Assembly: GCA_018340375.1 (NCBI GenBank)
Contig: JAFFJZ010000026.1
Coordinates: 992,001-1,056,000 of the forward strand
Direction: 5' to 3'
DNA length: 64,000 nt
DNA from: Gonatopus flavifemur
Taxonomy: Eukaryota; Arthropoda; Insecta; Hymenoptera; Dryinidae
Shown: one piece after another, positions 9,663-22,800 of the stretch
How positions within the stretch are numbered: position 1 is the first letter of the stretch
Layout of the letters: each line of letters opens with the position of its first letter
The notes under the pieces: generated by a model
What the model was told of the DNA's origin: nothing
The model's input: the letters and a program-made list of their open reading frames with translations, nothing else
The model's database searches: none
Program-made: the position numbers and the translations under genes

Positions 9663-11938
9663 GGGTGCCTCCCAAACATGGATCTACAGATATGAATGCA
9701 ATTATCCGATTGTTTACTTGATTTTCATTAATTTATTCGTAAACAAATTAATTTTTCACTGAGTTTTTTGCAACAAAATGTACTATTCTTGCGTTTTTGG
9801 GTCCGCTGAATGGTTCTTCGCTACTTTTTCCAGCGACATGAGAGAACAATTTTTTTTCCAATACGGCTCAAACTAAGATTTTTATCTGCGTGAGATTCTC
9901 AGATCACAGCATTTTTCACTCAAGGCTAATAATTATAATTTTTGTACTTAGTTCTGAGGATATTTTTGTTATACCATACCACAGTGGTCTCAAGTCCGTA
10001 AAAAGTGGCCAAAACTATATAGTTTTTAGAATTGTTCGAAATTTGGTATCAGGGGGTTTTGAAGGTCGCTGATTACAAATCCGGTGTCAAAAATGACAAA
10101 TTCAAAATGGCGGACTAAAATTGTAAAATTCATCGGATTTCCTTTCAACTTCGTACTCGTGGGGTTTTGAGGCCACTGATTACGGATTTGTAGGCGAAAA
10201 TGACAGAGACGGTGGATCTAATATTGCGGACTGAAATTCAAAAATTCATCAAATTTCCTCTCAACTTCGTACCCGGGAGCTTTGGAGTAACTGTGACGGA
10301 TTGACAGTTGAAAAATAACGATTCAATTAGGGAAAAACCAATCGGCGTCTAAACATAGCTAATTGCGACGAGTTCAAAGCAAATCTGAAAGGTATTTCAA
10401 GAAAGTTTCGGTTACTACTGGTGGATTTCAAGTAAATCGTGTGATGTAGATTCAAATTCCAAGCAAAGATTTCAATGTTCAACTTTATTCCCAACAAACA
10501 AGTCAGTACGCAAGTAATAAATTTGTTATAATGAATCGCAGAAGAGGAAACTTAATATATTGTGCAATATCTAGGCAACAGAACATCCATGAAACTACTT
10601 GATCGTGATGAAAGTCCATTTAAGGGTTTCTAGGGTCGTTGATTTCTCCATGATACCAATTTCAATTACAATTAATTCATTTTGCGCGTTTTCTGTATTT
10701 TCGTCCACCATATTGGATCCACGGCATTTCTTTGAAAAATAGTTCAGGTATAAGTTTCTTGTTTTATCGCAAGGAACCCGAATCTTGAATAAAAAGTGCC
10801 TTTTGCCATGAAAAAAATTCAACTTTGGGTCTATTTGACCCATTTCCGGTTGGTACAGGAAGTCAACTCTATGGCCAATCGAGGAAGCATACCTGATTTA
10901 GGTGTACAAACTCACCAAGTTTTTCTCTTCAGAGCACCCAGTGAGCATATAAACGGCTACTGCAGATGGTCTGTATATTGTTTTCCCGTTTCGAATTTAA
11001 ATAATTCAAAAAGGTGCAAACAGTAGCACGTGAAACTCATGGATTCAATTGATATGGACTTTGGAGAACCTAAATCAGTTGGGTTTAAGATTGGGTAACG
11101 TTCGGAAACAACTCATTAGATTATGTAAACTTTTTCTCTGGATATTTTTTATTCTAATTTGAACGTCACACTATTTGAAATCGTTTCAAATGAGAGATGG
11201 AACAATGTGAGAATATGGGAATATGTACCTTAAGTGGGACTTTCCATCATTCGATATCATTTCCCAACATGAGCAATTACGGACTATTGTTTGGTGCAAA
11301 AAACATTTGACGCGAAACTCCCATGCGCGATGAAATTGACGACATTCCTAGCTGTGTAACAATTGATGAGCGAAATTGAATCGATTTGATGGATTGTTTC
11401 TTACATAACTGATTCTTGTATAATATGATACAATGGTTCATTCGGTCTCGTCGGAGATTTGAAAAGAATGAGTTTTGGCCAAGAATTTAGGATTTGAGAC
11501 CACAGTGCATAAGGGGTTTCATTTTAAAATGGAATTTTTCAAGTATAACATGTTCATAAATCGAACTGATTTTTTTCACTTGTTTTCTCACCACCTTCCC
11601 ATGAAGTGATCGATGCGTTTTTTTCGTGTTTACCCGTTCGGCATATACCATTTGGAGGAATCCACATAGCAATTCAAGTCTTGAAAACGTAGCAAAGAAT
11701 TTTCAAGATCTCCCATGTAACACCATCTTCACTTCAAATGAGTTGAAAATACTCATGATGTCTAAAATATATGTAAATGTTGTGTACAATGTATCTTTCA
11801 AAAAAGAAACCAAGTTTCAAATCATCTAAAAGATATCTTTTGGACATTTCTCCAGAAGTACATCTCATACTTCAATTAGTATGTGGAGAGTTATGTTGCA
11901 TAAATTAATAAGTATGAGAGTAACGAGTTATTGGAAGG
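9663..11938. other. Gene-free stretch with one tandem repeat
   Basis: No exon-like frames with splice sites are visible. The only structure I can name is the repeat at 10044-10300. Confidence 0.55.
10044..10300. repeat. About 111-bp tandem repeat, just over two units
   Basis: Successive units begin GGGGTTTTGAAGGTCGCTGATTAC and GGGGTTTTGAGGCCACTGATTAC. Each carries a GCGGACTGAAATT-like block and ends near CTTCGTACCCG. A third unit starts and decays. A related degenerate unit lies in a CPD intron at about 20586-20690. Confidence 0.6.
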
Positions 11939-12132
11939 CAGGGTTGGCACGTAATATACTTCTAAGTATTTTACATAGTTTACGACACGTAAGAAACCGA
12001 GTATCTTACGCATAAAACCAACCCCTTGCCTTTGGGGGGACAGGAGGGTTCAAATATCTTACATATATTACGTGTCAGAAACCAAGTATGATACGTAAGA
12101 AATTGAAAAATCACGCAATAAACCCAACCCTG
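11939..12132. mobile_element. CAGGGTTGG MITE, complete copy, 8-bp TSD
   Basis: The ends are CAGGGTTGGCACGTAAT and CCCAACCCTG. The flanks TTGGAAGG and TTGGAATG differ at one of eight positions. It is the reference copy for the fragments at 53-124/1011-1088, 6086-6211 and 29736-30065. The ends and TSD length are hAT-like. Confidence 0.75.
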
Positions 12133-12611
12133 TTGGAATGCCTAGATCTCGTATAGGGTTTCTGCGCATCCGTTTTTACGTTCACGTAGTTTATGTGTCT
12201 AGGCCTTAATATGGTGTTGGCAATGTGTCCAAGTATATTATGAAGTGTGTTGTATCGATGCACGTAGAAAGTGTAATTCTGTACCATTCATTTACGTCTG
12301 CATCTTTTAGGAGCAGCATATTCTTTTTTGAGATGAATCTGCTGTGATATACCAGCAATCACAATGTCTTCTTCTTCTGTTGTGTTTAGCTGTAACATAC
12401 ATATCTTATGCTGTTGAATTCCAATCAGTTTCTCTCACGCATTCTTCTGTTTCATCATTCACATCTTCTTCAATATCTTGATCCAGGTCTATCACACTGG
12501 CAGCATTTTTGCATGATATTCCTCTACATAGTGTACGAATATTGCAACACTTTAGCCCAGCTTTTCTACAGCCCAACGTCTATGACAATTCCCTTTGCAT
12601 ATGCATGAGAT
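12133..12611. other. No gene seen
   Basis: It contains one repeat fragment (about 12143-12208, TACGTTCACGTAG plus GTCTAGGCC). The short frame at 12408-12608 has no supporting context. Confidence 0.5.
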
Positions 12612-13003
12612 TAGAGAGCCTCAAGGGAGAGAGTGGACATCGGAGGTTTGCTGTGATTGGCCAAGGCCTTAAGAATCCATATTGATGGAGTATTCCTATT
12701 ATGATTATGATTATAAGCCAAATATAATCATAATCATAATGGGAATACTCCATCAATATGGCTTCTTAAGGCCTTGGCCAATCACAGCAAACCTCCGATG
12801 TCCACTCTCTCCCCAGTGCTGCCAGAAATGAAGGAGCTCCAGCGTTTTACCCCCTCCATGTACCATCGCAGAGCACGCACGCTATAACTATATATATGAC
12901 ATCTATAGTTATAGCGTACGTGCTCTGCGATGGTACATGGAGAGGGTAAAACGCTGGAGCTCCTTCATTTCTGGCAGCACTGTCTCTCCCTTGAGGCTCT
13001 CTA
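12612..13003. mobile_element. Foldback TAGAGAGCCTC, 8-bp TSD, with nested hAT MITE
   Basis: The ends TAGAGAGCCTCAAGGGAGAG are in inversion, and the arms continue through GGTTTGCTGTGATTGGCC to the centre. The flanks are CATGAGAT at 12604-12611 and 13004-13011. The right arm is split by the MITE at 12814-12982. Confidence 0.85.
12814..12982. mobile_element. hAT-like MITE, 8-bp TSD TCTCTCCC
   Basis: The ends are CAGTGCTGCCAG and CTGGCAGCACTG. The two halves pair almost perfectly to a short TATATATA loop. TCTCTCCC is duplicated at 12806-12813 and 12983-12990. The host's left arm shows the intact site. Confidence 0.9.
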
Positions 13004-13112
13004 CATGAGATAGTCCAATGAAGATTTCGACACTGTTCCCAGACTTTTCATAATTAGAGTGAAGAAAGTGCGTTGACGTTCCCATCCCTATTCTTTAGGG
13101 TTCAGGCAGCTT

Positions 13113-13243
13113 TTCAACAAACACAATGTCTAAAACTTCGCGAAAAATGTTGCATAAGATATCTAAAAAATATCTATTAAATATCTAAAAGACGTCTTAT
13201 GCAACATTTTTCGCGAAGTTTCAGACCTTGTGTTTGTTGGGTT
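13113..13243. repeat. 131-bp palindrome, TIR CAACAAACACAATGTCT
   Basis: The arms (CAACAAACACAATGTCT, then AACTTCGCGAAAAATG) pair over about 50 bp. The loop is made of ATATCTAAAA words. It lies some 650 bp past the CPD stop codon. Confidence 0.65.
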
Positions 13244-13893
13244 GCGTAAGCGGAAACTGAGATAATCTGTGCTCAATATTTGAGATAGAATGGGGATGAG
13301 CCAGTATGGTTATGCTATTTTCCGCCTTAGTGCACTTCTGTGCTTACTGCGTAATATTTTCTTTAGTATGCGCAATCAAGACATCAGGAAATCAGTTTTT
13401 GCGTACTCTTTCATTTAGATTTAGTCCCGTTCTAATGATAAATTTTCTGATATTAATCACAATAAAATTCAAACTGAAAAAAATAAATTTACAATATCAG
13501 TTTTATATTATCAATTCATTTTCATTAATGATATTATCTACATATAAATTAAGTAAAAGTAATTATTCTTTTTTGGTCATTTGTATATTCTATACGGAAG
13601 ACTTTGTATAGATAAAAAAATATTCATACCAAATATGTATATCAAATATAAAAAAGGAAATATTTTATAAATGGAATTCTCGGATGTCACGACATGGACT
13701 TTTTACTGTCTTAAAATCCTCGCGCTTCTTTACGCCCGCTTCGTGCAAACGTGTTTGCAATTTGCTGTGCATCAACTTCAAGAACTTTTCGATAGTTCTA
13801 ATAGTTCTATTTCTCACTGGTTTCTTTTACTCGCAAATTCGATGACAGAATTCACGAATAATACCTTAAATAATTCTTAATGCTCATTAACGG
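13244..13893. other. Region downstream of CPD, no gene
   Basis: This AT-rich sequence follows the CPD stop and probably includes its 3' UTR. The plus-strand frames here (13306-13611, 13671-13880) are low-complexity and show no splice or family signal. Confidence 0.5.
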
Positions 13894-16800
13894 TCACGTT
13901 TCTCTCCCTAAATTTGACCCCCATTCTGGTTCAGGTTTTATAAATTCTAAATCACTTTCTTCGGATTCTAATATGTTGTCATCGTAATATGGCTTCACAT
14001 CATCTCCTTTTGAATAATTTGTTATATAATCTAAAGAAACAGTAGATTTCAATTATTCAATATTCGGCAAAACATATATATATATACATATATATGCATA
14101 TTTACCAGCTTTTATAGGCCTTTTGAATATTTCAACTTCTCTCTCGTCGTCGTCAAAGAAACTCGAGCCATCGTTGAGTAAGCTGAACGCGTAATTCTTC
14201 TTATTTTTCTTCTTCAAATCGTCAGCAGCTTGACATTTAGACCAAATATATATACCACAAATAATTAAGCTTAAACTCACCATACCTACATAAACATACA
14301 TAAAAATGAATCAATCATACATATCGAGTGAAATGATAAAAAAAAAAGAATTTACCAGAAATGATGGTGAAGATCAGTCTTGGCATTCCGAATATATTCT
14401 CATTGCGTCTCAATTTAAACATTAGCATTGCAAATTTCTTCACATTCGGAGTGGATATCAGTTTAGTCTCATGAATATATCCAGACGCCTCCGCCACTAT
14501 CGTATGACTTCCAGTGGGTAAAAGAAGCCAATACGCGCCATTTCTTCCATTCCTTACTCGATGCATCGATCCATCGTAGGATAAAACCGCGTTACTTATG
14601 GGTTCATCGTTTTCATTGACGACATATCCAGTGACGCCCTTGTCCAATGATTTCAGAAGAGCTAGAAAACCGTTTTTGTTACTCTGCCACACGATTGTCG
14701 GATCGTCGGTATTGCAACAAGTTACGTACACGTCTATCATCAAAGTACTTGTGTATAAATATGCATAATTTATCAAAGAATGCTCTTTGTTATCAACATT
14801 ATGCTTTTGATAGAGATTCGTCAAGTTGGAATCCCCGCATTGGATATTCTCAGCACCAAACGAAGGGTTATACTTTTTGTATATCGCGATTATTTCTTGA
14901 AGAGCAAGCTCATCGCTGGAATTGTCAAAAGATTTCGACATTCTACCATATTTTCTATTGAATGGCGTTTCGATGTGTTGTCCCCCGCTGTACAAGTTGA
15001 CAGCAAATACAGCGTTTACTTGCCTAAACCAAGTGTCTATAATATCAGCCTGTTGATTCAAAGTATCCGTTGAAAATAATACTTCATTATCCGTGAAAAT
15101 GGAACACGTATGATTATCATACACGTCTGGATTCAAATTTGGTGCTATGTGTATTGAAAATTTCTCCAAAACATTCGTGATGTCAGCATCTTTTTTATAG
15201 TTCTCCAGAAGATACGATCCGAATTTTAAAAGTACTTGAGAAGTTACAGGTACTCCCTGTCCTAATCCAGCCATAAAAATAATCGAAGGACGTTCGAGTT
15301 CGCTGTTCTTAATGCCAATTTCCAACGACATCATTTCGTGTCCTTTCCTAGTTTTGCCAATGTTGTGTAAAATTGACCAGTGTGGGTGTTTCATATTCAG
15401 ATGATCCAACATTTTATTAATTTCATTGACTTTTTCGGTTAGTTCTTTGTCGTTCATGAGTTTTTCTAATTGAATATCTATATCTGTTATATTCATCTCT
15501 TCTATGCGAACTGTCACTGTTTTCGTGATATATCCATCACACGTGAACGTTAAGTTGTAATTTCCTGGAGATAGAGTTGTTTTGAAGTAAGCCATATTTT
15601 TCGTGACTTCGGAAGTCTTTTTTCCAACACTGACCCTGGCTTTACGGAGCGGATTTCCTTCACGATCCGTTATTTTCGCACGGACACCACTTGTTAGATC
15701 AAAGAGTAATTGTTTCAATGGTAAAAGGTTCTCCCTCCAAATTAATGGAATTGATTCCGCCGTTGGATATTTGCAACAAGATAAACTAATGCTCATCTAG
15801 AAACAGTTGAAACATACGATAATCGTTGTGAGATAATCATGTTGTTGAGTTGACAATTCAAGTTTTTTATGATAAAAACTAACGAAAATATTAGTGGATA
15901 CACTATCTGCAAGAGCTAGACATTGCCAAGACAAAACGTATTAGCAGGCATGCTAGCGGTTCAATGGTTTCAAATAAGTGAGAAAAGTGAGTGAAAAGTG
16001 AGGTTTCGATTGAAAAAGTGAGTGAAAAGTGAGTTAGTTTGAATATAATTGTATGGTTGGTTATGCAAATAAAAACAGTCAAATAAATACTGATTATATT
16101 AACACTAATGAAATTAACAATCAATATCACTTTAACTTGTGACCAGTTGCGGAAAATTAAGTATTATAGCGGAGAAAATGTCAAAAATATCGTTAGAATG
16201 ATATTGATGAAAATTATCCACAATGTAAAGATTGAACTGTAATTTTCAGAATGATGAATAACCAATTTACTATGAATTCACCTCATTCAATGGTAAACAC
16301 TGTTTCATGCTAATATTTCAACAAACGGAAACCTAATTATTGATCTAACACATTAAATGTTCATAAAACCCATTTAAAAATCCATAAGTTAACGTAATAT
16401 TAACCCTTTAAGTACACACATGCTTTAACACCTTCGGAGTACACACAGGTGCAAATTCGCACCCCGCAAATTTACCGATTAATAACTCGGGTCCTGTTCG
16501 ATTAATTTGACCTTACTTTTGTTCAATTTGAAGGGAAAACTGTGCAGACTAACGTGGTGTGGAAGAAAATTAACAAATATTTCATTTGATCAGTGAAAGA
16601 AACACGAGAATGAAATCAGTTTTTGATGAAAAACGAAAAGTCTTAAAATGGTTGGTGCGAACTTACACCTGTGTGTACTTGAAGGGTAAAAATTGAATAT
16701 AATAGGGTGAGAAATAGAGTAAGATGGCAATCTTTGAGGGAAGAATTTGTTTTGTTTTATAAACTTCGATTAGGGAATTGATAACCAACTTGTTGTGTTC

Positions 16801-19800
16801 CACAAAGCACATGAGGTCAAAAAGAAATCTTGAGAACTCATATTGAATTTCCCAAGCTCCAATTGAATTCTTTATAAACTCTTTCTGAACTTGTGTGCTA
16901 TATGGGCTTAGAGAATATGTTATCATAATTGACTTTGAATCTGAGAAATTCTACCATCATCCATTTGCCTATGTCCTACCAGAAATCTCACACAGCACAA
17001 GCATGTCCCAAATAACCTCCCACCATGACAGTTCAAAAAGAATGGCAACAATCATTATTTTAGAGAAATTTTGTTTTTTGTTCAATTATAAAAAAATGCA
17101 TGCAACTATATTTTATTTTATCCTTCATTGCTACTTTCCTTGAAAGCAGAATGTGGGAAACAATGTATACTTATATCAAGTCGTTTATGGATGCAGACAG
17201 GTTCTAAGAGGATACATGCACACAGGTGATAACATCTGGTAGAATTTTCTTTTTAGCAAAAATACTTGGAACTAAATTTATAAAAAGGTTTGAAATTTCC
17301 ATGGATTATTATTAGGAATTTTATAAAGGTTTGTGGACAGCCCAAATTTGCAATCAGAAACACATCTTGTTTCCAAATTCTGCTTTTTCCCGAAATTCAA
17401 AATTTGGGCTCTTTAAAAACTCTTATAAGCATTTTAATAGTAATTCCTGAAAATTTCAAACTCTTTTATGAATTCAGTTTCGCATTTTTTTGCCAAAAAA
17501 ACATTCCACTCGATGGTACCATCAGTGCGCTTGTATCATCTTAAACAATGATCATAAGCGGCCCCTATAAATGGCTTACAAGTATGCATCCAACTTTTTA
17601 CATGTTACATCATGTTAGAAGTATCACGACGAATACTTGGATGCAACTTGTCTTATATTGTATTCCATAGTGTACACGTGTATAACATAAACTTGAGGGC
17701 AACGTTTCATTCACGTATCATATACTCATGCGTTATATTTCATTATAGTATCATTTAGGTATCATTTTTGACAATATGAAACGTATTATCAAGGTTGCAA
17801 TTGAGTATAAATACCTGAAAGATACGCAACCTCATTGATACCTGAAATATACCTAAAAGAAACATATCACAAAATTGCTGGGGTACATATATGTCACCAA
17901 GCACATTTTCGGAACTTTCAGAATATCTCTTGGTGCTGTATGAAAAGCGTACCGTCTGAGTAAACATCTTCTCGGTAAAATTATTCTGAACTGAATTCAT
18001 GGAAACCCCTGGTAAAAATATAGTGTCAGTCCGCGCAAGGAAGTGTCACTTTCACACTCAAGAAGTGCGAATTCATTTTCAGTACACATTCACTCCCCAT
18101 TTCTACAGCATTTCGTTGAATTGTTGACACTTAATTTTCGTTAGAGACGGTCTAAGACTTATGTAAAAATCAGTAGTTGCAGCTACTGTTCGTTCGAACA
18201 GGCTATGGTGCATTTCAACAACAACAGGTGAGGTGAATCAAGATAATTTGGTCATGTCGCACAAGAAAGAAGGTGGTAATGGTAATAACAGGGTAGGGGG
18301 TCTTTTCGCCGAGATTTGTTCATTGGCAGATCCAATAAAGGTAACCACAAATCCTTAGGAAATACTAGTTATTATCCAATGCGGAAAATTCGGCGAAAAA
18401 CTTTTTCGGCTAAAAGACCCCCTACCAATAACAGTAGTGAGTAGTGTTCACACCCTACTGACAGCTGTTACCAGGTTCATATAGTTGACACGATTGATTG
18501 CCCGATGAAATTTTATTATTCCCTACACGAGGTCTAATCGTGTAGACTGCAGCGCTCACTACTTTGGAATATTCTCCGTGTACTGATCCTGTTTATCTAT
18601 CTCAAATCCACGCAGGGCGATGTATCTCACCAGTGACGATGTTATTAGGGTTAGTGATGCCGTTTTCTAAACCCAGATACTTTTACTCCCGAATTGTTTC
18701 TCCTAGGTACTTGATACATTCCACTCTGGTTGTAAGCCTATCACTTATAAGCTTTGCTCATATTTTTTCTGCTTCACTGAGGACGTATGTTCCCGCACTC
18801 TAAGACGCTTGCAGTCTTGGTTCATACATCTTGCTATAAGCCACTCTAGTAAGTATGATTTCTGGCCTGAGAAATTGGTCAATTGAAGACCATGGAAAAT
18901 GTTGAATTCATTGTAATATTCAATAAGCACAAAGATGATGTACGTATAACGTTCACTGGAAGTTCATTAAGTACCTTTGTAAAGAAAAAATGTCTGTAAT
19001 TTTATCCCTGTGTACTTTAATGTCCACTGTTAGAAGTTTCTGCATGAACACGGAAAGAAAAATCGTGGGTTTTTTACATGAAGGGTTCTGTGCGAATAAC
19101 CCATGGCAACAACCAAGCGTCAATAGCACCAAGTTCATGCCCCAAACGCCAAAGCTCCATGCATTTTTTCCACGGCGACTTGCGTTTGAAGCATGAACTC
19201 CGTGCTATAAACGCTTGGTCTTTGCCATGGGTTATTCGCTCAGAACCCTTCGAGTAAAAAACCCACGATTTTTTTTCCGTGAACCTTCATGCGTTTCCAA
19301 ATAACTAATTTATATATGATCGATAAATTTTATATGAATTCGTATGGGAAATTTAATAGCGAAATCAATTAATTTTCAACGGAAAAAAATTGTGCCTTAA
19401 TTACATGCAAAAATGAAAATATGTTAAATTTTCAACTTACAAAATTTGATACATGTGGTACATTTCAAGGTGAATTGGGCGAGGCTTCTAAGAAGTAGTG
19501 GGGGACAAAATTGTTATTTGTAGTGGAGTGGACGTCGATTTCTCCCTCCTTTTTTCCCCCACAGCCCCCAAGCGAGGCTTATAACCAGATTGAACTGTAT
19601 TGAATCCAAAGACAGAATAGACAGAAGTGAAATATAAAAATCAAAACAACGTAATTACCACAGGTATACGATATTCCTCATTAATGTATTTCTGAATTTT
19701 CTTTGTATCATCGTTCCGACTGGCACATCTCTCTTTATGCATCGAATTGCCATAATTGTTGGTTAATTTTCTATACACGCCCAACTCGTCACTCGTATAA

Positions 19801-22800
19801 CTGTGAAAAAAAATAAAAAATTTGACTGAAAACTCTTAACAAAAATGCAATTACTTCAATAAATTATTCGTTACCTAGTTTCAATAGAACCTCCACCTAA
19901 TATTACTAATGCATCAAAATTTTCATTTCTCAACATTTGGTCAAATGCTGTTGTCACCGCATCAGAGTCATCAGAAGTGTTCCTCAATAATTTCGCTCCT
20001 ATTTCATTTTCATAAACAGGATTACACTCTCTCGTAATTTTATCAAAACCTGGATCCACGCCAGGTATGAAATGTAAAACCGCATTGTCTAATAATTTCA
20101 AAACGGCTGGAGTTCCGATTCGGTTTCCCATGAGAATATGAGTTGCCAGGCGGAGCCAAATTTCCCTGCCCACCGGTTGAGATGCAAACAAACCTCCAAT
20201 CAATCCAATATGAAATTTGTTTTCATCCGGAGAGCCCATCTAAGAACATAAACATCATTGTGAAACTCTGCAAGGAAATATGAGTTCATTTCATATAGCC
20301 AAAGAGCGTACGACAGTAATGATCATCGCATCGCCGTATCTGTCATTCTTTAGGTAATTGAAACGTTCTTTGCTTATGAAAAAAATAAATAATGTATGCA
20401 TAAAATTGCATTCTTCTAGCATTCGGTTAAAGAATGTGTATAAACGTTAAATGTACATGATTTGGTTATAAAATCGTAATAAGTAGCGTATCCGTGTAAG
20501 AAAGAATTGTAACGTATACAAAAGTTTATTTAACCCTTTCAGATGCATATGTTTCTGTAGTATTCGCATGATCAATAATAGTGGCTATGAAGGTTTTTGG
20601 AGTTGCTGATTACAACTCTGAAATCAAATTTTCAAAATTCACGATAGTGGACTCCATATGGCAGACACAATTCTCAAAAAGTGATGATCAATGATAAATA
20701 ATAAATAATTCTCATTGTCCACACTGAGAGAACTCTTTAGTTGTAGTAACTAAAAACGAAATCAAGTAGAGAATTTAAGTTGCCTGAATTAACATACTGT
20801 TTATTGCAACACAAATTTTCAGTTGAAGGGACTATAATCATACTAATATTTAGCTGAGGTTGTATTTCACTAAAATTTCTAGCTACTAAAACTTAAAAAT
20901 TTTTTCAATGCACTGTTCCTGAAAGGGCTAAAAGTCATTCAAAGAATAAGAATCGTAAAAATAACCGATGATCTTATGTCGAATAGGAGCGCGGAAAGGA
21001 GGAAAGAGAAAGTGATGGTAGTGTGGAAAGTAGCAAACAAAAAAATGATGAAGATAGCGCTACGAGGAAGGCGTTACAATAAAGTTGAAAATAAGAAAGG
21101 AAATGAAAAAATAGATGAAAATACTGACAAACAGAGGATAGGAAAAATATGAACAGAAGATGGAAAAAGTTAGGGACAGAGCAAATGGACGCAGAAATTG
21201 CACACAAATATGCAAACATGTTATACGATAGTTTTAAAACATATGAATTAACATAGAGTTGATAAGAAACACACTGGAACAAGAACGGAAATCGAAAAGG
21301 CTAATTCCAAAAAGCCAAGCATGTTTGAAGGAAATGATAGTGGATATTTATTTGTTGAATTAATTGACATAGAGAAATCCAGAAAAGAGTTCATGCATTA
21401 TTTGGATATTTACACACAGCATTCGACTCGATAAATAGAAGAAAGTGGGGGAGGAACTATTGAGTGAATACCTGATCAAAAAAATTGAGATGTTTCACAC
21501 GGAAACGAAAACAGTGTTGAGAAGAGTACATGGAGCTGAAATAAGGATGTAACTTGAGTCCAATATTATTCAATGTATATATGTAAACAGAATTCTATAA
21601 AAAAATTGAAGGGATTAAACTAATGGAAAGAAGACTACAATCATTCACATACAGTGTTGCCAGGTGGTATTCATGTGATCTCCCCAAATCTCATGTGATT
21701 TTCCTTTTGATTAAAAATAAAACCTCTAAATATTTGGGGTGGGAAAATGTCTAGAAAAAAATTTATCATACCGCAGCAGAAGGATTCCGTTGCAGTGCAA
21801 GTTAAAATCTCAAAAACCGCATAAGAAAGAAAATACCAACCCCTAAAATTTATCAATTCCAAAAACCTTCTCCTGCAACCAGACTACAATTTACCATCAG
21901 CAACGCTGCTCACATATGCGAACGATATGATAATCCTTTCGAATGATAAAAAGGTTGTGTAAGGAAGATGGATTCAATAACAAGGTATCTAAAAAGGGAG
22001 AATTTAGCGTTTAATAACAAAAGAATGTGCACTGGAAAAAGATTGGGAGAATTAGTTTACCAAAAATGCCGTGTGCAGCGCTCCTACAAATTGGCCTGTC
22101 TGTTCTTTCACTTCGGTTAGACAGATTGTCCAGGGGGCATAAACTCAAATGAAGAATTTTCAGACGGATTACAGCCGTACGGTACCTTCATTGAAGTGAT
22201 TTACATAGATACATTAATACTATTTCAAGCATTTTTATGATCTATCAATCATTTGGGTTGGTCTGTCCATGTAAATTTACTTCAATGGAGGTACCGTACG
22301 GCAACGCTAAAATCCGTCGGAAAATTCATTTGAATTTATGCCTCTTGAAATTCTCCAAGATTGAAAAATAACAGTCACAAGCGTTTGGGTGATCAGTTGT
22401 TTCTCCCGCTGTTCTCTTATCTTAGGGAGTTGGTTCACCCAAAGTGGGAGAACAGACATGTCAATTTTTGGGAACGCTGCACACGGCATTTTTGGAAAGC
22501 TAAGTTTTCCAATTGTTTTCTAGTGTGGAGAGAGACGGGAAGTGCACACGAGTCAGGTCTAGATCAGAGGGTTTCTTGCCAAAAATGCCAGGCAGAAACT
22601 AGGCAGAAAAATTGTGCTCATGTTATAAACGGTTTTTGTCATAACAAATCCGGCCAAAAACTGAGAAACTTGAATGACCGTACTTCCACAAATTTACTTT
22701 CCTGGGTTTTAGACAAATGAGGTAATAACGAGGTACAGAATAATAAGTAATGATATAAGAATGAATGAACAGTGAGAGATTTGTTGGGTGAATATCCAAC

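Larger units (their letters stand above)
15797..19658. other. CPD intron 12 (3.9 kb)
   Basis: It runs from the donor after exon 12 to the acceptor before the ATG-codon exon at 15796. It carries several foldback elements (16404-16690, 18292-18426, 19049-19281), a GTGAGTGAAAA run near 15950-16030, and a 75-bp hairpin at about 17578-17655 (CAAGTATGCATCC arms). No coding exon is seen. A small missing exon of unit 3 cannot be excluded. Confidence 0.6.

Noticed and set aside
14356..15796. A separate gene starting at the ATG of 15796
   Set aside because: That ATG follows directly after a TTTCTAG acceptor and is in phase with the preceding CPD exon; it is an internal Met. The same holds for the ATG at 20239.
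15603..15800. Plus-strand frames over 14647-15800
   Set aside because: They are shadows of the large CPD exon at 14356-15796, which has clear domain content.
20974..21282. 102-codon minus-strand frame in CPD intron 10
   Set aside because: It is a low-complexity Phe/Leu/Ser/Cys run with no splice logic or family match.
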